DNA of 39,181 nucleotides from Hymenobacter translucens (lineage in GTDB: Bacteria > Bacteroidota > Bacteroidia > Cytophagales > Hymenobacteraceae): positions 1 through 39,181 of the forward strand of contig NZ_JAJERB010000014.1 in assembly GCF_020685205.1 (NCBI RefSeq). Reading direction: 5' to 3'. Shown in pieces: positions 14,551-22,853 of the stretch (position 1 is the first letter of the stretch; each line of letters starts with the position of its first letter). The position numbers and the translations under genes are program-made. The notes below the pieces were generated by a model. It ran no database searches and was not told where the DNA came from. It saw only the letters and a list, made by a program, of their open reading frames with translations.

Positions 14551-17202
14551 CTAGAACCGGGCCCCCAGCACCACCGTCTTTTTAAACTCCCGCTTCTGCC
14601 CGCCATTGGGCTGGAAAAGCTCGACCAGCAACACGTAGTAGCCCACCGGCGCCTTGTCGCCCCGGTCGGTAAGGCCGTCCCACTGGAAAAATCCGTTGGT
14701 GGGCACCGTCTCGTTGCGGACGAGGCGGCGGGTCAGGCGGCCCAGGGCGTCGTACACGGTTACGCTGGCCGCGTAGCCTACCTGATCGAGGTGAAAGTTG
14801 AGCGTGGTGAAGTCCTGCTGCCCGTCCCCATCGGGGGTAAATACGTCGGGCGCCACCGAAAACTGCTGGCTTCCACCCGGGTCCTCCTGGTACTGGGAGT
14901 TGGGCCGGCCGGGCGTGGCGTAGCCCACCGCGCTGGCCGCCGAGTGGAAGTTACCCGGTTGACTGGGCCCCTCAGCCCGAATCCGCTCCAGCGACACGCC
15001 GTTCAGGTCGTCGAGCAGCGCCAGGTGCTGGGTTTCGTTGTAGGCGTAGCGGTCCAGCAGGCGGCCGAACCCGTCGTAGAGCACGACAATGCCTTCCTTG
15101 TCGGCATAGGTGGGAAAGTCATTCATAGGCAGAAACGCCGCCGGGTCGTGGGTCGGGTACTGGCTCTGGATCAGGTCGGGGCGGGTGGTCAGCACAACCA
15201 GCTGCCCGGGTGCCAGCACGTACGGCCCGGCGCTGATGGAAACCGCGTCTACGCTTCCATCCGTTTTCTCACTGCCCAGCTGCCAGGCCTGCAGGTTCAG
15301 GTACTTGGCGGAGCGGTTGAGCAGCTCCACGAAGTCCACGCCGCCGGTGCGGGGGTTAAACAGAATTTCGTTGATAACCACGTCGCCCGACGCTACCGGG
15401 GCCGGCAGCGCAAATGCCGCCGAGGTAGCCGGCCCCGCCGCGTTACCCGCGCAGTCTACGGCCCGCTGTACGCTCACCGTTACGGGCTGACTAGCCTGCA
15501 GGGCGTTGGTCAGGGTCAGCTCCACCGTGCGAAAATCTGGTCCGACGACGGATACGCCCGCAATGGCATTGGCCGGACTAAGCGCGTAGAGGGCCGGGTT
15601 AGCCATGGTGGCGCTGTCGAGCTTCTCAGCAAAGAACAGCTTGACGGCCGTGGGCGCCGAGGCCAACGCGCGCAGCAGCGCGGGGGCGGTGCGGTCGGCA
15701 TTCGTGGCGCGGACCGAGTTTGCCCGGGCCGGGGTGCCTCCGCTGGCATCGGTGCTGGCTGTCCAGTTCTCGATACCAGCGCAGGGGTTTGTCACGTCCA
15801 CCATTTCCAGCGTCCAGCCGCCTTCCTTTTTGCGGCTGTCCTTGTACCACGTGTCCGAATACGCCAGCTCAAACAACGTGCGGCCGTTGCGCCCGCGCAG
15901 CACCAGCTGGTCGCCTCCGTTGCTCAGGCTGGGGAAATTGGTCAACCCGAACACCTTGCCGAACCCGGTAAACTGCGTGACGCGCGTAGTACCGCACACC
16001 ACGGCGTACTCCCCCGGCAGCAGCACCTGGCCCGGCTGAAACACGGCCGCGGTGGTGCCGCCCGGCTTTTGCAGCCGGATGCCCGCCAAGTCGATTACGG
16101 CCGTGGCCGACGGGTTGTGAATCTCGATAAACTCGGAAGCCGGCAGTCCCACCACCGGCGTTTCATCGGCCATGATTTCGGTAATGAGCACCTGGTTGAC
16201 GCCCGGCACTATCGCGAAACCGCTGTTGACAAACGTGGTGGTCTGCGGCCCGGGGTCGGTGTTGCCAAACAGGTCGGTGAGCGTGCGGGCTTCCACGATG
16301 AGCGGGCCGGTAGGCAGGTCAGCATCCACGGTAAGGTGCACGAGGGTAGGGTCGACGGCATCGCGCTGGGCCGCCGTCACGGCCGGGGAGCCGGTACTGA
16401 GGCGGTAGGCGGCCGCACTCTGTGCGGGAGCCACGGCCTCGTTGAAGGTCAGATCGAGCTGGCGGGCGGCCGTCACTGCCCCTCGGATGAGCTGGGGCGG
16501 GGCCGTATCCGACACCCGGAAGTCGTCGAAAAAGAAGCCGCGGTTGTTGGTGGACGAGTACGTCAGCACCAAGCCGAAGTGGGTGCTGCGAAGGTAAGTA
16601 GCGTCCGGGGCGCTGCCTTCGGCCACGAAGGTGGTGCCACCGGTCAGGTCCCGCTCCAGCGTCCAGACGTTCTGCACCGAGCGCGTCACCCGCACCCGCA
16701 CGGTATTGTTGGTTGTGGAAGCAAGGGTCGCATCCTGACCATTCACCACGTATGCCGGGCTCCCCGTAGCATCCTTGCGAAACAGGGCCACCTCGTCGGG
16801 CGTACCGCCCAGGCGCACGAAGTAGCCTTTGGTGCCGGTGGCTTTAAGGTCGGCGTTGTCGGCCAGCAGCCACACGTCGGCATAGTTGCCGCTGGATGTA
16901 GCCAGGCGCAGGCTGGCGTAGAACTCCCAGGTAGTACCCGTCACGGCCTGGCAGGGCGTCACGAGCTGGAGCACGGTGCCGGTGGTGGCGGGCCCGTTCG
17001 ACTGCAGCTGCTGGGCCGCCACGGTAAAGCTGGCCGCGTCGCCGCTCCAGGCGGGGCTCTGGGTGAAGTCGCCGTCGGCGAAGTTGTCGGTAAGCTGGGC
17101 AGCGGCGCAGTACGGGAGCAGGCTAAGCACGGCCAGCACCAGTCCTGGAATCCAGGCGCGGCGGACCCCGGAATTCCGGGGGCATGAAACGGATAACCAC
17201 AT
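14551..17202 (-). CDS. Secreted lamin-tail-domain (LTD) protein with C-terminal sorting-like domain
   Basis: 883 residues from ATG 17202. ATG 17247 adds 15 residues and cannot be excluded. The signal peptide has a hydrophobic run (IPGLVLAVLSLLPY) and cleaves near CAAA-Q. Domains in order: a lectin-like or LamG-like domain (about 37-235, ending FFFDDFRVSD), a bacterial Ig-like domain (about 238-325), a first LTD (about 333-500, VLITEIMADE, SEFIEIHNPS), a second Ig-like domain (about 510-600), a second LTD (about 605-745, VVINEILFNP, VDFVELLNRS) and a C-terminal FlgD/type-B-like domain (VAPDVFTPDGDGQQD, VTVYDALGRLTRRLV, VGYYVLLVEL). Such proteins are exported in Bacteroidota, probably through the type IX system. 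The ligand or substrate is unknown. It heads the DUF1800-DUF1501 set. Confidence 0.85.
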   Translation of the reverse strand: MWLSVSCPRNSGVRRAWIPGLVLAVLSLLPYCAAAQLTDNFADGDFTQSPAWSGDAASFTVAAQQLQSNGPATTGTVLQLVTPCQAVTGTTWEFYASLRLATSSGNYADVWLLADNADLKATGTKGYFVRLGGTPDEVALFRKDATGSPAYVVNGQDATLASTTNNTVRVRVTRSVQNVWTLERDLTGGTTFVAEGSAPDATYLRSTHFGLVLTYSSTNNRGFFFDDFRVSDTAPPQLIRGAVTAARQLDLTFNEAVAPAQSAAAYRLSTGSPAVTAAQRDAVDPTLVHLTVDADLPTGPLIVEARTLTDLFGNTDPGPQTTTFVNSGFAIVPGVNQVLITEIMADETPVVGLPASEFIEIHNPSATAVIDLAGIRLQKPGGTTAAVFQPGQVLLPGEYAVVCGTTRVTQFTGFGKVFGLTNFPSLSNGGDQLVLRGRNGRTLFELAYSDTWYKDSRKKEGGWTLEMVDVTNPCAGIENWTASTDASGGTPARANSVRATNADRTAPALLRALASAPTAVKLFFAEKLDSATMANPALYALSPANAIAGVSVVGPDFRTVELTLTNALQASQPVTVSVQRAVDCAGNAAGPATSAAFALPAPVASGDVVINEILFNPRTGGVDFVELLNRSAKYLNLQAWQLGSEKTDGSVDAVSISAGPYVLAPGQLVVLTTRPDLIQSQYPTHDPAAFLPMNDFPTYADKEGIVVLYDGFGRLLDRYAYNETQHLALLDDLNGVSLERIRAEGPSQPGNFHSAASAVGYATPGRPNSQYQEDPGGSQQFSVAPDVFTPDGDGQQDFTTLNFHLDQVGYAASVTVYDALGRLTRRLVRNETVPTNGFFQWDGLTDRGDKAPVGYYVLLVELFQPNGGQKREFKKTVVLGARF

Positions 17203-17368
17203 AACGCAGAGGGTAGAATAAAACGCTGACGGATCAGCCCCCAACATAAGCAGAAGGGTTTACAAAAACACTTCGACAGGTTGTTTGAACCAGCACGGCA
17301 GCGTAAGCAGTTTTTGACGAAATTTGCCATGGCTCCACCGGATTGGGGCCTTTTTTCTGACGTAGCTG

Positions 17369-18367
17369 ATGAAAGTAGCAGTAGTAGGTGCCACCGGCCT
17401 GGTCGGTGGGGAGATGCTGAAAGTATTAACCGAGCGGAATTTCCCGGTCACGGAGCTGTTGCCGGTGGCTTCGGCCCGATCGGTAGGCCAGCTGATTTCC
17501 TTCCGCGGGAAAGACTACCCGGTCGTGTCGATGGACGACGCCATTGCCGCCCGCCCCGACGTGGCCATCTTCTCGGCCGGGGGCAGCGTGTCGAAAGAGC
17601 AGGCCCCGCGCTTTGCCGAAGCCGGCACGGTGGTGATTGACAACTCCTCGGCCTGGCGCATGGACCCCACCAAAAAGCTGGTGGTGCCCGAAATCAATGC
17701 CCGGGAGCTGACGCCGGCCGATAAAATCATTGCCAACCCCAACTGCTCCACCATTCAGATGGTGCTGGCCCTGCACAAACTGCACGAGGCTTTCCGCATC
17801 CGGCGCATCGTGGTCAGCACTTACCAGAGCGTGACCGGCACCGGCAAGAAAGCCGTGGACCAGCTGATGGAAGAGCGGGCCGGGCAGACCGCCGCGGACC
17901 CCGCCTACCCCCACCGCATCGACCTGAACGTGCTGCCCCACATCGACGTGTTCGAAGCCAACGGCTACACCAAGGAGGAAATGAAGCTGGTGCGCGAAAC
18001 CAAGAAAATCCTCGGCGACGACTCGATTCAGGTAACGGCTACGGCCGTGCGCATCCCGGTGATGGGCGGCCACTCCGAAGCCGTGAACGTGGAGTTTGCC
18101 CAGGAATTTGAGCTGGAGGAAGTATACCGTCTCCTGCGCGCCACCAACGGCGTGGAAGTAGTGGATGACGTGGCCCGCAACCGCTACCCCATGCCCAAGG
18201 ATGCCCACGGCAAAGACGCCGTGCTGGTCGGCCGCTTGCGCCGCGACGAGTCGCAGCCCCGCACCCTTAATATGTGGGTGGTGGCCGATAACCTGCGCAA
18301 AGGGGCAGCCACCAACGCCGTGCAGATTGCCGAGCACATGATTCAGCTCGGCCTGCTGCCGGGCTAA
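17369..18367 (+). CDS. asd: Aspartate-semialdehyde dehydrogenase
   Basis: 332 residues, usual length. The enzyme makes aspartate 4-semialdehyde from aspartyl phosphate with NADPH, the branch point to lysine/diaminopimelate, threonine and methionine. The NADP-binding loop VVGATGLVGGEML is at the N-terminus. The catalytic cysteine is Cys126 in NPNCSTIQ. YQSVTGTGKKA and the active-site His235 in MGGHSEAVNVE follow. ATG 17369 directly precedes the nucleotide-binding strand and is the natural start. The product feeds homoserine dehydrogenase, encoded at 30859-32136 in this window but not in the same operon. It is divergent from the LTD gene and followed by a hairpin. Confidence 0.97.
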   Translation: MKVAVVGATGLVGGEMLKVLTERNFPVTELLPVASARSVGQLISFRGKDYPVVSMDDAIAARPDVAIFSAGGSVSKEQAPRFAEAGTVVIDNSSAWRMDPTKKLVVPEINARELTPADKIIANPNCSTIQMVLALHKLHEAFRIRRIVVSTYQSVTGTGKKAVDQLMEERAGQTAADPAYPHRIDLNVLPHIDVFEANGYTKEEMKLVRETKKILGDDSIQVTATAVRIPVMGGHSEAVNVEFAQEFELEEVYRLLRATNGVEVVDDVARNRYPMPKDAHGKDAVLVGRLRRDESQPRTLNMWVVADNLRKGAATNAVQIAEHMIQLGLLPG

Positions 18368-18394
18368 GGGAATTTAGCTGTCCCCGCCTGTTTC

Positions 18395-18424
18395 GGCTCC
18401 TAAAGGTTGTTATCTTTAGGAGCC
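18395..18424 (+). terminator. Hairpin after asd
   Basis: A perfect 11-bp stem, GGCTCCTAAAG (18395-18405) with CTTTAGGAGCC (18414-18424), has an 8-base loop. No T-run follows directly (four T appear only 6 bases later, at 18431-18434), so it may end transcription weakly or protect the asd mRNA 3' end. Confidence 0.55.
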
Positions 18425-18482
18425 GTTGCATTTTGGGAAGTCCCTGAAACTGGTAGCGGTATCGTGCGCCCAGCTTCCACCC

Positions 18483-18995
18483 ATGCGTTTTTCTACCTCA
18501 GCTCTTCTCGCGTGCGCGCTTTTTACCAGCTGCGCCACGCTGGTCAGTCCCCGCAAGTACCCGGTGACCATCAGCAGCGCGCCCCCCGGGGCGGCCATCG
18601 TTATTACCGACGTAAACGGGGTGGAAGTGTACAAGGGCAAAACGCCGGCGGAAGTGCTGCTCAAGTCCGGGGGCAAGTATTTCCAGCGTCAGCAGTATAC
18701 GGTCCTGTTTACCAAGAAGAACTACCCGGCCAAAGTTCTGACCCTCTCGGCCGATCTGAACGGGTGGTACCTGGGTAACATCGTGCTGGGCAACGTGTGG
18801 GGAATGCTGGTAATCGACCCGCTGACCGGCGCCATGTGGCGCATCCCGAAAAAGGAAATGCGGGCCGACCTGGGCCCCCGCACCGGCTGGAACCAGCTGC
18901 GCACTCCTACCGGCCGCCCCGGCCTGCAGATTGTCTCCCTCGACGATGTGCCGGCTGATCAGTTAGCCGGGCTGGAATCCCTGCCGGCTCAGTAG
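18483..18995 (+). CDS. Lipoprotein with PEGA-like domain
   Basis: 170 residues. ATG 18483 is chosen because it gives a lipoprotein signal peptide (MRFSTSALLACALFTSC, lipid-attachment Cys17). A frame extension to 18426 would bury it. The segment VTISSAPPGAAIVITDVNG followed by VYKGKTPAEVLLK and YTVLFTKKNY resembles a PEGA domain, a small beta fold found in surface proteins. A hydrophobic stretch rich in Gly, Asn and Val (GWYLGNIVLGNVWGMLVID) follows and resembles the glycine-rich tail of similar Bacteroidota lipoproteins. Function is unknown. Its stop codon overlaps the tail of the convergent hydrolase gene by a few bases. Confidence 0.7.
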   Translation: MRFSTSALLACALFTSCATLVSPRKYPVTISSAPPGAAIVITDVNGVEVYKGKTPAEVLLKSGGKYFQRQQYTVLFTKKNYPAKVLTLSADLNGWYLGNIVLGNVWGMLVIDPLTGAMWRIPKKEMRADLGPRTGWNQLRTPTGRPGLQIVSLDDVPADQLAGLESLPAQ

Positions 18996-19753
18996 GGCTG
19001 ATTAAACACCAGCCGGGCAAAATCCACGACGGCGCGGCAGGTCAGCTCGGGTGCTTCGAAGTAGCCCAGGTGCCCAACGTTGCTGAGCAGCAGCACGTGA
19101 CTTTGGTCGGGTAGCGTCAGCTGCGTCAGGAGGCTTTCCACCGGCACGGCTACATCGTCCTTGCCCACCACGAACAGCACCGGAAACTTGGCCTTGCGCA
19201 GCACTTCGGTGCGGTCGGGACGGTTTTTCATGGCCTCCAGCGCCCCGGTAATGGTAGCTTCGGGAATAGCCTTCCCGATTTCCTCCAGGAACTCGCGCTT
19301 CTCGCGCATCGGCTCCCGGTTCACGGGCGCAAACAGCGGCCGGATAAACGACTCCATGAACTTCTCCACCCCATGCCGCCGCACAAAGTCGATGTTCTTG
19401 TCACGGTTTGCTTTTTTCTCGTCGGTGTCGGGCAACGCGGTGGAGTGGAACAGCACGAGGCCCGCCACCAGCTCGGGGTAGCGTTCCGCAAACGCCAGCG
19501 CTACGTAGCCGCCCATGCTGTGGCACACGAGCAGTGCTTTGTCTACGTTTTTCTGGCGCAGCTGCTCGGCCACGTAGCGGGCCTGGGCTTCCATTGAATA
19601 GTCCCGGATGTCGTGGACGTTGGTGCCGTGGCCCAGCAGGTTGAGCATGAGCAGGCGGTAGCCGTCGGGAAAGTCACGGGTGAAATCAGTCCAGACCTCG
19701 CGGGACTCGGCAAAGCCGTGGAGAAACAGGATGGTAGGGTGAGCAGAGGACAT
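18989..19753 (-). CDS. Alpha/beta-fold hydrolase
   Basis: 254 residues from ATG 19753 (MSSAHPTILFLHGF). A start at 19828 would add 25 residues of doubtful value. The N-terminal LHGFAES holds the oxyanion region. The nucleophile motif is CHSMGG (Ser79), with Cys in place of the usual first Gly of GxSxG. The acid is in VVGKDDVAVP and the general base in LSNVGHLGYFE. It has no signal peptide, so it is probably cytoplasmic. The class includes esterases, haloperoxidase-like enzymes and ester-bond hydrolases, and the substrate cannot be told. It is convergent with the lipoprotein gene, the two 3' ends overlapping by 7 bp. Confidence 0.85.
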   Translation of the reverse strand: MSSAHPTILFLHGFAESREVWTDFTRDFPDGYRLLMLNLLGHGTNVHDIRDYSMEAQARYVAEQLRQKNVDKALLVCHSMGGYVALAFAERYPELVAGLVLFHSTALPDTDEKKANRDKNIDFVRRHGVEKFMESFIRPLFAPVNREPMREKREFLEEIGKAIPEATITGALEAMKNRPDRTEVLRKAKFPVLFVVGKDDVAVPVESLLTQLTLPDQSHVLLLSNVGHLGYFEAPELTCRAVVDFARLVFNQPY

Positions 19754-19848
19754 AAGCAGAAAGGCCGGCCAGCCGGAAAGCGCAGTAAAGAGCTGCAAGT
19801 ACGCACATTTGCCCAGGATGCCGGTCAACAGCCGGCAGCCCGGAACGC

Positions 19849-19887
19849 AAAAGAGCAGGCTTTCCCGGGTTGGGAGCCTGCTCTTTT
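19849..19887 (-). terminator. Terminator of the YceI-family gene
   Basis: A perfect 13-bp stem, AAAAGAGCAGGCT (19849-19861) with AGCCTGCTCTTTT (19875-19887), has a 13-base loop. Read on the - strand it ends in four T. It lies 22 bases after the YceI stop codon. Confidence 0.85.
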
Positions 19888-19908
19888 CAGCGCAAAGCGC
19901 GAATCGAC

Positions 19909-20442
19909 TTACGCCTGCTTGGCGAACTGAATGCTACCCAGCAGCTTTACGTCCTCGCTCACCACGATGGCACCGGCTTCGGTAACGCCGCTCCAGGTGA
20001 GGCCGAAGTCTTTGCGGTTGATTTTGCCGCTTACCTCGAAGCCGGCCTTGGTGTTGCCGTAGAAGTCGCCGGCGGCACCGCCGTACTCCACGTCGAAGGT
20101 TACGGGCTTGGTCACGCCGTGCAGGGTCAGGTTGCCGGTCAGCTTGAACTCGTTGTCACCCTGCTTATCAAACGAGGTCGACTCGAAGGTCATTTTCGGG
20201 TAGGCAGCTGCGTCAAAGAAGTCGGCTGACTTCAGGTGCTCGTCGCGCTGGGCCTGGTTGGTGTCGATGCTGTTGATATCGGCCGAGAAGCGCACCCGGG
20301 CGTTTTCGAACGAGTCGTCCTCGGCTTCCACCTCGCCTTCAAACTGCTTGAACGAGCCGGTCACCGTCGAAATAACGAGGTGCTTCACTTTGAACTGAAC
20401 TTCGGAGTGCGTGGGGTCGAGGACCCATTTGGTAGTAGCCAT
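19909..20442 (-). CDS. YceI-family lipocalin-fold protein
   Basis: 177 residues with no signal peptide (start MATTKWVLDPTHSEVQFKVKH). The family pattern is complete: DPTHSEVQFKVKHLVIS at the start, ARVRFSADINSIDTNQAQRDEHLKS in the middle, then FDAAAYPKMTFEST, LTGNLTLHGVTKPV and a C-terminal INRKDFGLTW. YceI proteins fold like lipocalins, and a Thermus member binds polyisoprenoid. Its location behind dxs, the first enzyme of isoprenoid precursor synthesis, is suggestive but not proof. A near-consensus promoter overlapped by a large inverted repeat lies upstream (20526-20561), so the gene is probably regulated on its own. A strong terminator follows. Confidence 0.9.
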   Translation of the reverse strand: MATTKWVLDPTHSEVQFKVKHLVISTVTGSFKQFEGEVEAEDDSFENARVRFSADINSIDTNQAQRDEHLKSADFFDAAAYPKMTFESTSFDKQGDNEFKLTGNLTLHGVTKPVTFDVEYGGAAGDFYGNTKAGFEVSGKINRKDFGLTWSGVTEAGAIVVSEDVKLLGSIQFAKQA

Positions 20443-20525
20443 GATGATTGTGGTAAGAAAGCGTGACTTGGGATTCTGGTCTGGGCGGCATTCGGAGCTT
20501 TCCTCCTACTGCCAGTCCGACGATG

Positions 20526-20554
20526 CAAATGTACAGGTTGATTTTGTTAATCAA
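20526..20554 (-). promoter_or_regulatory. Promoter of the YceI gene (TTG-N18-TACATTTG)
   Basis: On the - strand, TTG (20554-20552) is followed after 18 bases by TACATTTG (20533-20526). This is a full match to the Bacteroidota housekeeping -7 motif TAnnTTTG with a good -33 element. Transcription would start near 20519, giving a leader of about 75 bases. Confidence 0.7.
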
Positions 20555-20561
20555 TGTACAT
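20529..20561. promoter_or_regulatory. Inverted repeat (operator candidate) over the YceI promoter
   Basis: A two-part dyad: TTGATT (20538-20543) with AATCAA (20549-20554) around 5 bases, and outside it ATGTACA (20529-20535) with TGTACAT (20555-20561). The left side has two extra bases (GG) between inner and outer arms. It covers the spacer and most of both promoter elements, as a repressor site would. The regulator is unknown. Confidence 0.5.
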
Positions 20562-20642
20562 ACATCATTTATTTTTCATTGGTTCAGTCAAGCCGGAAAA
20601 GCGTCACGCCCCGGAAACCTTACGCCTACTCTGAACTACATG

Positions 20643-20673
20643 AAAAAGCCCCGCCAGACGAATCTGACGGGGC
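20643..20673 (-). terminator. Terminator of dxs
   Basis: On the - strand GCCCCG, a mismatch and CAGA pair with TCTG, a mismatch and CGGGGC around a TTCG tetraloop, followed by five T. It lies 27 bases beyond the dxs stop. Confidence 0.9.
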
Positions 20674-20699
20674 CTTTCGGAAAAAGCAGAAGTACGGTT

Positions 20700-22640
20700 C
20701 TACCGCAGCACCTTTTCGGCCGGGGTCTTGGCAGCAACTTTACCGGCCAGTTCACGCACGGCGGCAGCAATGCCGTCGGCATCAAAGCCGCACTCTTTAT
20801 AAAGCTCATCCTGGGTGCCATGCTCCACCACGCGGTCGGGGATGCCCAGGCGCTTTACGGGCACCGAGTAGCCGTGGTCGGCCATAAATTCCAGCACGGC
20901 AGCGCCGAAGCCGCCCTGCAGGCAGCCGTCTTCCACCGTTACAATGGCTTTGTACTTGCTCAGGGCGGCGGCCAGCATTTCCTCGTCGAGGGGCTTGGCG
21001 AAGCGCATGTCGAAGTGGCCCACGCTCAGGCCTTCGGCGGCGAGCTGCTGGGTGGCTTTCACGGCGTAGTTGCCGATGTGGCCGATGGTCAGAATGGCCA
21101 CGCCTTCGCCTTCGCGCACCACGCGGCCGGTGCCCACGGCAATTTTCTTGAACGGCATGCGCCACTCGGGCATCACGCCTTCGCCCCGGGGGTAGCGGAT
21201 GCTGAACGGACCCATGTCGGGCAGCTGGGCGGTGTACATCAGGTTGCGCAGCTCCTCCTCGTTCATGGGGGCCGCTACCACCATATTCGGGATGCAGCGC
21301 ATGTAGGCAATGTCGTAACAGCCGTGGTGGGTAGGGCCATCGGCCCCGGCGAAACCGGCCCGGTCGAGGCAGAACACCACGTTCAGGTTCTGCAGCGCCA
21401 CGTCGTGCACCACCTGGTCGTAGGCCCGCTGCATAAACGACGAGTAGATGTTGCAGAACGGCACCAGTCCCTGCGTGGCCAAGCCTGCAGAGAACGTAAC
21501 GGCGTGCTGCTCGGCGATGCCCACGTCGAACGCGCGGTCGGGCATGGCCTTCATCATGATGTTCAGCGAGCAGCCCGAGGGCATGGCGGGCGTCACGCCC
21601 ATCACCTTGCTGTTTTGCTCGGCCAGCTCCACCATCGTGTGCCCGAACACGTCCTGGTACTTGGGCGGCTGGGGCGCGGAGTAGGTTTTCTTGTGAATCT
21701 CGCCGGTAATCTTGTCAAACAAACCCGGGGCGTGCCACAGGGTCTGGTCTTTTTCGGCCAGCGCGTAGCCCTTGCCCTTTACCGTAACGCAGTGCAGGAT
21801 TTTGGGGCCGGGAATGCTCTTCAGGTCGTTGAGGATGGTAGCGAGGTGCTGTACGTCGTGCCCGTCGACGGGGCCGAAGTAGCGGAACTTGAGCGCCTCG
21901 AACAGGTTGCTTTGCTTGAGCAGCGTGGCCTTCATGGCTGCTTCCACCTTGCGGGCTACCTGCTGGGGGTTGGGTCCGAACTTGCTGAGCTTGCCCAGCA
22001 CGTTCCACAGCTCGTCGCGCACCTTGTTGTAGGTCCGGGACGTAGTGATGTCCGTCAGGTATTCCTTGAGCGCGCCCACGTTGGGGTCGATGCTCATGCA
22101 GTTGTCGTTGAGGATAACCAGCAGGTTGGAGTTGGCCACGCCGGCATGGTTGAGGGCCTCGAAGGCCATACCCGCCGTCATGGCGCCGTCGCCGATAACG
22201 GCTACGTGCTGCCGGTCCAGCTCGCCTTTATAGTCGGACGCTACGGCCATGCCCAGCGCCGCGCCGATGCTGGTGGAGCTGTGGCCTACGCCAAAGGCGT
22301 CGTACTCACTTTCGCTGCGCTTCGGAAAGCCCGACATGCCGTGGTAGCGGCGGTTGGTCGGAAACCGGTCGCGGCGGCCGGTCAGGATCTTGTGCCCGTA
22401 GGCCTGGTGGCCCACATCCCACACGAGCTGGTCGTAGGGCGTATTGAACACGTAGTGCAGGGCCACGGTCAGCTCAACCACGCCCAGCGAAGCGCCGAAG
22501 TGCCCGCCGTAGATGGACACCGAGTCGACGATGAACTGCCGAAGCTCCTGGCTTAGCTGCACGAGCTGGTCCGGGCTAAGCTTCTTGAGGTCGTTGGGCG
22601 AGTCAATAGCCGCCAGTAGGGCTCCGGGTTCAACAATCAT
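20700..22640 (-). CDS. dxs: 1-Deoxy-D-xylulose-5-phosphate synthase
   Basis: 646 residues from ATG 22640. An in-frame start at 22694 adds 18 residues that fit no family pattern. Using thiamine diphosphate, the enzyme condenses pyruvate with glyceraldehyde 3-phosphate, the first step of the MEP isoprenoid pathway. Visible features are GGHFGASLG (His47), VWDVGHQAYGHKILTGRR, the cofactor motif GDGAMT (150-155) to NDN (178-180), the transketolase-type pyrimidine domain with DVGIAEQHAVTFSAG (catalytic Glu) and CLDRAGFAGADGPTHHG, and the C-terminal domain with VTVEDGCLQGGFG. Length and order are normal. It is divergent from a membrane-protein gene and followed by its own terminator. Confidence 0.97.
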   Translation of the reverse strand: MIVEPGALLAAIDSPNDLKKLSPDQLVQLSQELRQFIVDSVSIYGGHFGASLGVVELTVALHYVFNTPYDQLVWDVGHQAYGHKILTGRRDRFPTNRRYHGMSGFPKRSESEYDAFGVGHSSTSIGAALGMAVASDYKGELDRQHVAVIGDGAMTAGMAFEALNHAGVANSNLLVILNDNCMSIDPNVGALKEYLTDITTSRTYNKVRDELWNVLGKLSKFGPNPQQVARKVEAAMKATLLKQSNLFEALKFRYFGPVDGHDVQHLATILNDLKSIPGPKILHCVTVKGKGYALAEKDQTLWHAPGLFDKITGEIHKKTYSAPQPPKYQDVFGHTMVELAEQNSKVMGVTPAMPSGCSLNIMMKAMPDRAFDVGIAEQHAVTFSAGLATQGLVPFCNIYSSFMQRAYDQVVHDVALQNLNVVFCLDRAGFAGADGPTHHGCYDIAYMRCIPNMVVAAPMNEEELRNLMYTAQLPDMGPFSIRYPRGEGVMPEWRMPFKKIAVGTGRVVREGEGVAILTIGHIGNYAVKATQQLAAEGLSVGHFDMRFAKPLDEEMLAAALSKYKAIVTVEDGCLQGGFGAAVLEFMADHGYSVPVKRLGIPDRVVEHGTQDELYKECGFDADGIAAAVRELAGKVAAKTPAEKVLR

Positions 22641-22730
22641 CGGCAATGAGGGGCATGTGGGAAACTGCTGGAAGGTAACAAGACACGCCCGCAAATGTTA
22701 AGCGCGTCTTATTGGTTCTTCCCTAATGAA

Positions 22731-22738
22731 CAAAGGTA
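22731..22738 (-). promoter_or_regulatory. Promoter -7 element of dxs
   Basis: TACCTTTG on the - strand is a full match to TAnnTTTG, about 90 bases before the dxs ATG. No clear TTG lies at the usual distance upstream, so it is only half a consensus promoter. Confidence 0.5.
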
Positions 22739-22824
22739 CGATTTTTCTGAAGCGGCGGATGTTGACCAGCAGAGGGGTTAACGGCTGTTAATCTGGATTT
22801 AACGCATACAGGCCGAATAATCTC

Positions 22825-22832
22825 TACTTTTG
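22825..22832 (+). promoter_or_regulatory. Promoter -7 element of the flippase-like gene
   Basis: TACTTTTG matches TAnnTTTG and ends 21 bases before ATG 22854, predicting a short leader. An in-frame TTG at 22830 lies inside this element, which argues against TTG as the start codon. Confidence 0.55.
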
Positions 22833-22853
22833 CCCTCCCACCGTGTCGTACCT

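Noticed and set aside
14791..17187. A 798-codon open frame on the + strand opposite the LTD gene
   Set aside because: It has no signal peptide, no domain and an Arg/His/Gly-rich composition typical of antisense frames in GC-rich DNA. The - strand frame has recognisable domains.
20463..22556. A 697-codon open frame on the + strand opposite dxs
   Set aside because: It is the antisense of a clear dxs gene. Its predicted protein is rich in His, Val and Gly with no family match, the usual result of GC-rich codon use on the other strand.
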